From: Winogradskyella haliclonae | GTDB taxonomy: Bacteria > Bacteroidota > Bacteroidia > Flavobacteriales > Flavobacteriaceae | Length of the DNA: 64,000 nucleotides | NCBI RefSeq assembly: GCF_014635865.1 | Contig: NZ_BMDQ01000001.1 | Coordinates: 186,001 to 250,000 of the forward strand | Direction of reading: 5' to 3' | Shown here: piece by piece, positions 63,805-64,000 of the stretch | Numbering within the stretch: the first letter of the stretch is position 1 | Layout of the letters: each line of letters opens with the position of its first letter | Program-made: the position numbers and the translations under genes | Notes under the pieces: generated by a model | Database searches by the model: none | What the model was told of the DNA's origin: nothing | What the model saw: the letters and a program-made list of their open reading frames with translations, nothing else

Positions 63805-63939
63805 ATGAATCGTATATTATTTGTGGGTCTATGCTTCGTAGGAATTATGGTTTTTGTGTTTGCGCATGCAGATTCAAAATTAGAAGAACAGCCTAAAACT
63901 GAAGTAGCTAAAGAGAGTTCTAAGAAAACGTTCTATTAG
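63805..63939 (+). CDS. 44-residue exported peptide (hypothetical)
   Basis: A frame of 44 codons begins MNRILFVGLCFVGIMVFVFAHA, a plausible signal peptide or membrane anchor. It continues with a short charged tail (DSKLEEQPKTEVAKESSKK) ending TFY. It lies 149 bases after ftsX on the same strand. The coding potential rests on architecture only; there is no homology support from inspection. DUF3098, often downstream of ftsX in this group, is larger, so this is not that gene. Confidence 0.45.
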   Translation: MNRILFVGLCFVGIMVFVFAHADSKLEEQPKTEVAKESSKKTFY

Positions 63940-64000
63940 GTATTACTCCTAATCCATATTAAATGCTCAATGTTGATTATAAAATTTTCAATACTGAGTA

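Noticed and set aside
1-64000. CRISPR arrays, insertion sequences, prophage or secretion-system islands
   Set aside because: No regularly spaced repeats, transposase or phage-like genes were found; the gene content is chromosomal housekeeping throughout.

Overview
The window is a chromosomal segment of a marine-type member of Flavobacteriaceae (Bacteroidetes). The evidence is low GC, promoters of the TTG-N17..23-TAnnTTTG type (in front of rpsP, gcdH and tyrS), a T9SS-sorted secreted protein, many lipoproteins and small beta-barrel proteins, a DnaE polymerase with a fused N-terminal exonuclease, a BlaR1-like M56 protein ending in a TonB-type domain, and families restricted to Bacteroidetes (DUF4271, DUF4296). 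The exact genus cannot be read from the sequence. Nearly everything is housekeeping. I found no insertion sequence, prophage, CRISPR array or rRNA, and one tRNA (Asp).

Layout. 1-4950: a trans-4-hydroxy-L-proline catabolic operon (D-amino-acid oxidoreductase cut by the window edge, epimerase, 2-oxoglutarate semialdehyde dehydrogenase, DHDPS-fold deaminase) and a divergent AraC-type regulator with repeated operator-like sites between them. 4930-9682: a compact minus-strand run (beta-barrel protein, ruvC, hemW, cyclase, DUF4230, an unknown membrane protein, MmcQ/YjbR). 9711-13512: membrane flippase-like protein, glycosyltransferase, beta-barrel protein, Bax-inhibitor-like protein. 13517-17182: a BlaI/BlaR1-type regulatory unit with a TPR protein and a lipoprotein that looks like a free-standing copy of the BlaR1 C-terminal domain; two BlaI-like operators precede blaI. 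18047-21360: a response regulator, a TPR sensor kinase and a 57-residue exported peptide, with tandem duplications and dyads upstream. 21360-30008: an FG-GAP protein, tRNA-Asp, a DUF58 protein, trxA, dnaE and a calcium-repeat lipoprotein.

30178-39007: rpsP-rimM-trmN6, glutaryl-CoA dehydrogenase, a metallophosphoesterase, a ferredoxin/ferredoxin reductase pair, NifU and Mrp iron-sulfur carriers, an alkyltransferase-like protein, a LysE exporter and trmB. 39085-50427: glycosyltransferase, PhoB/PhoR-like two-component pair, a T9SS secreted protein, a LuxE-like protein, a YHS protein, tyrS, an epimerase, a DUF4296 lipoprotein, pyrC and a dolichol-phosphate-mannose-type glycosyltransferase. 50534-63939: DUF4271, hemD, pckA, DUF423, saccharopine dehydrogenase with an Lrp regulator, a second Bax-inhibitor protein, a zinc peptidase, alanine dehydrogenase, leuS, ftsX and a last small exported peptide.

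The most system-like parts are (i) the 57-residue exported peptide next to its TPR kinase/response regulator pair, (ii) the BlaI/BlaR1-TonB/TPR/lipoprotein unit, (iii) the hydroxyproline operon with repeated AraC-type sites, and (iv) a potentially structured leader in front of mrp. Amino-acid catabolism recurs: hydroxyproline, saccharopine/lysine with Lrp, glutaryl-CoA and alanine, with PEP carboxykinase for gluconeogenesis. This fits growth on protein or peptides. That last sentence is inference from gene content.
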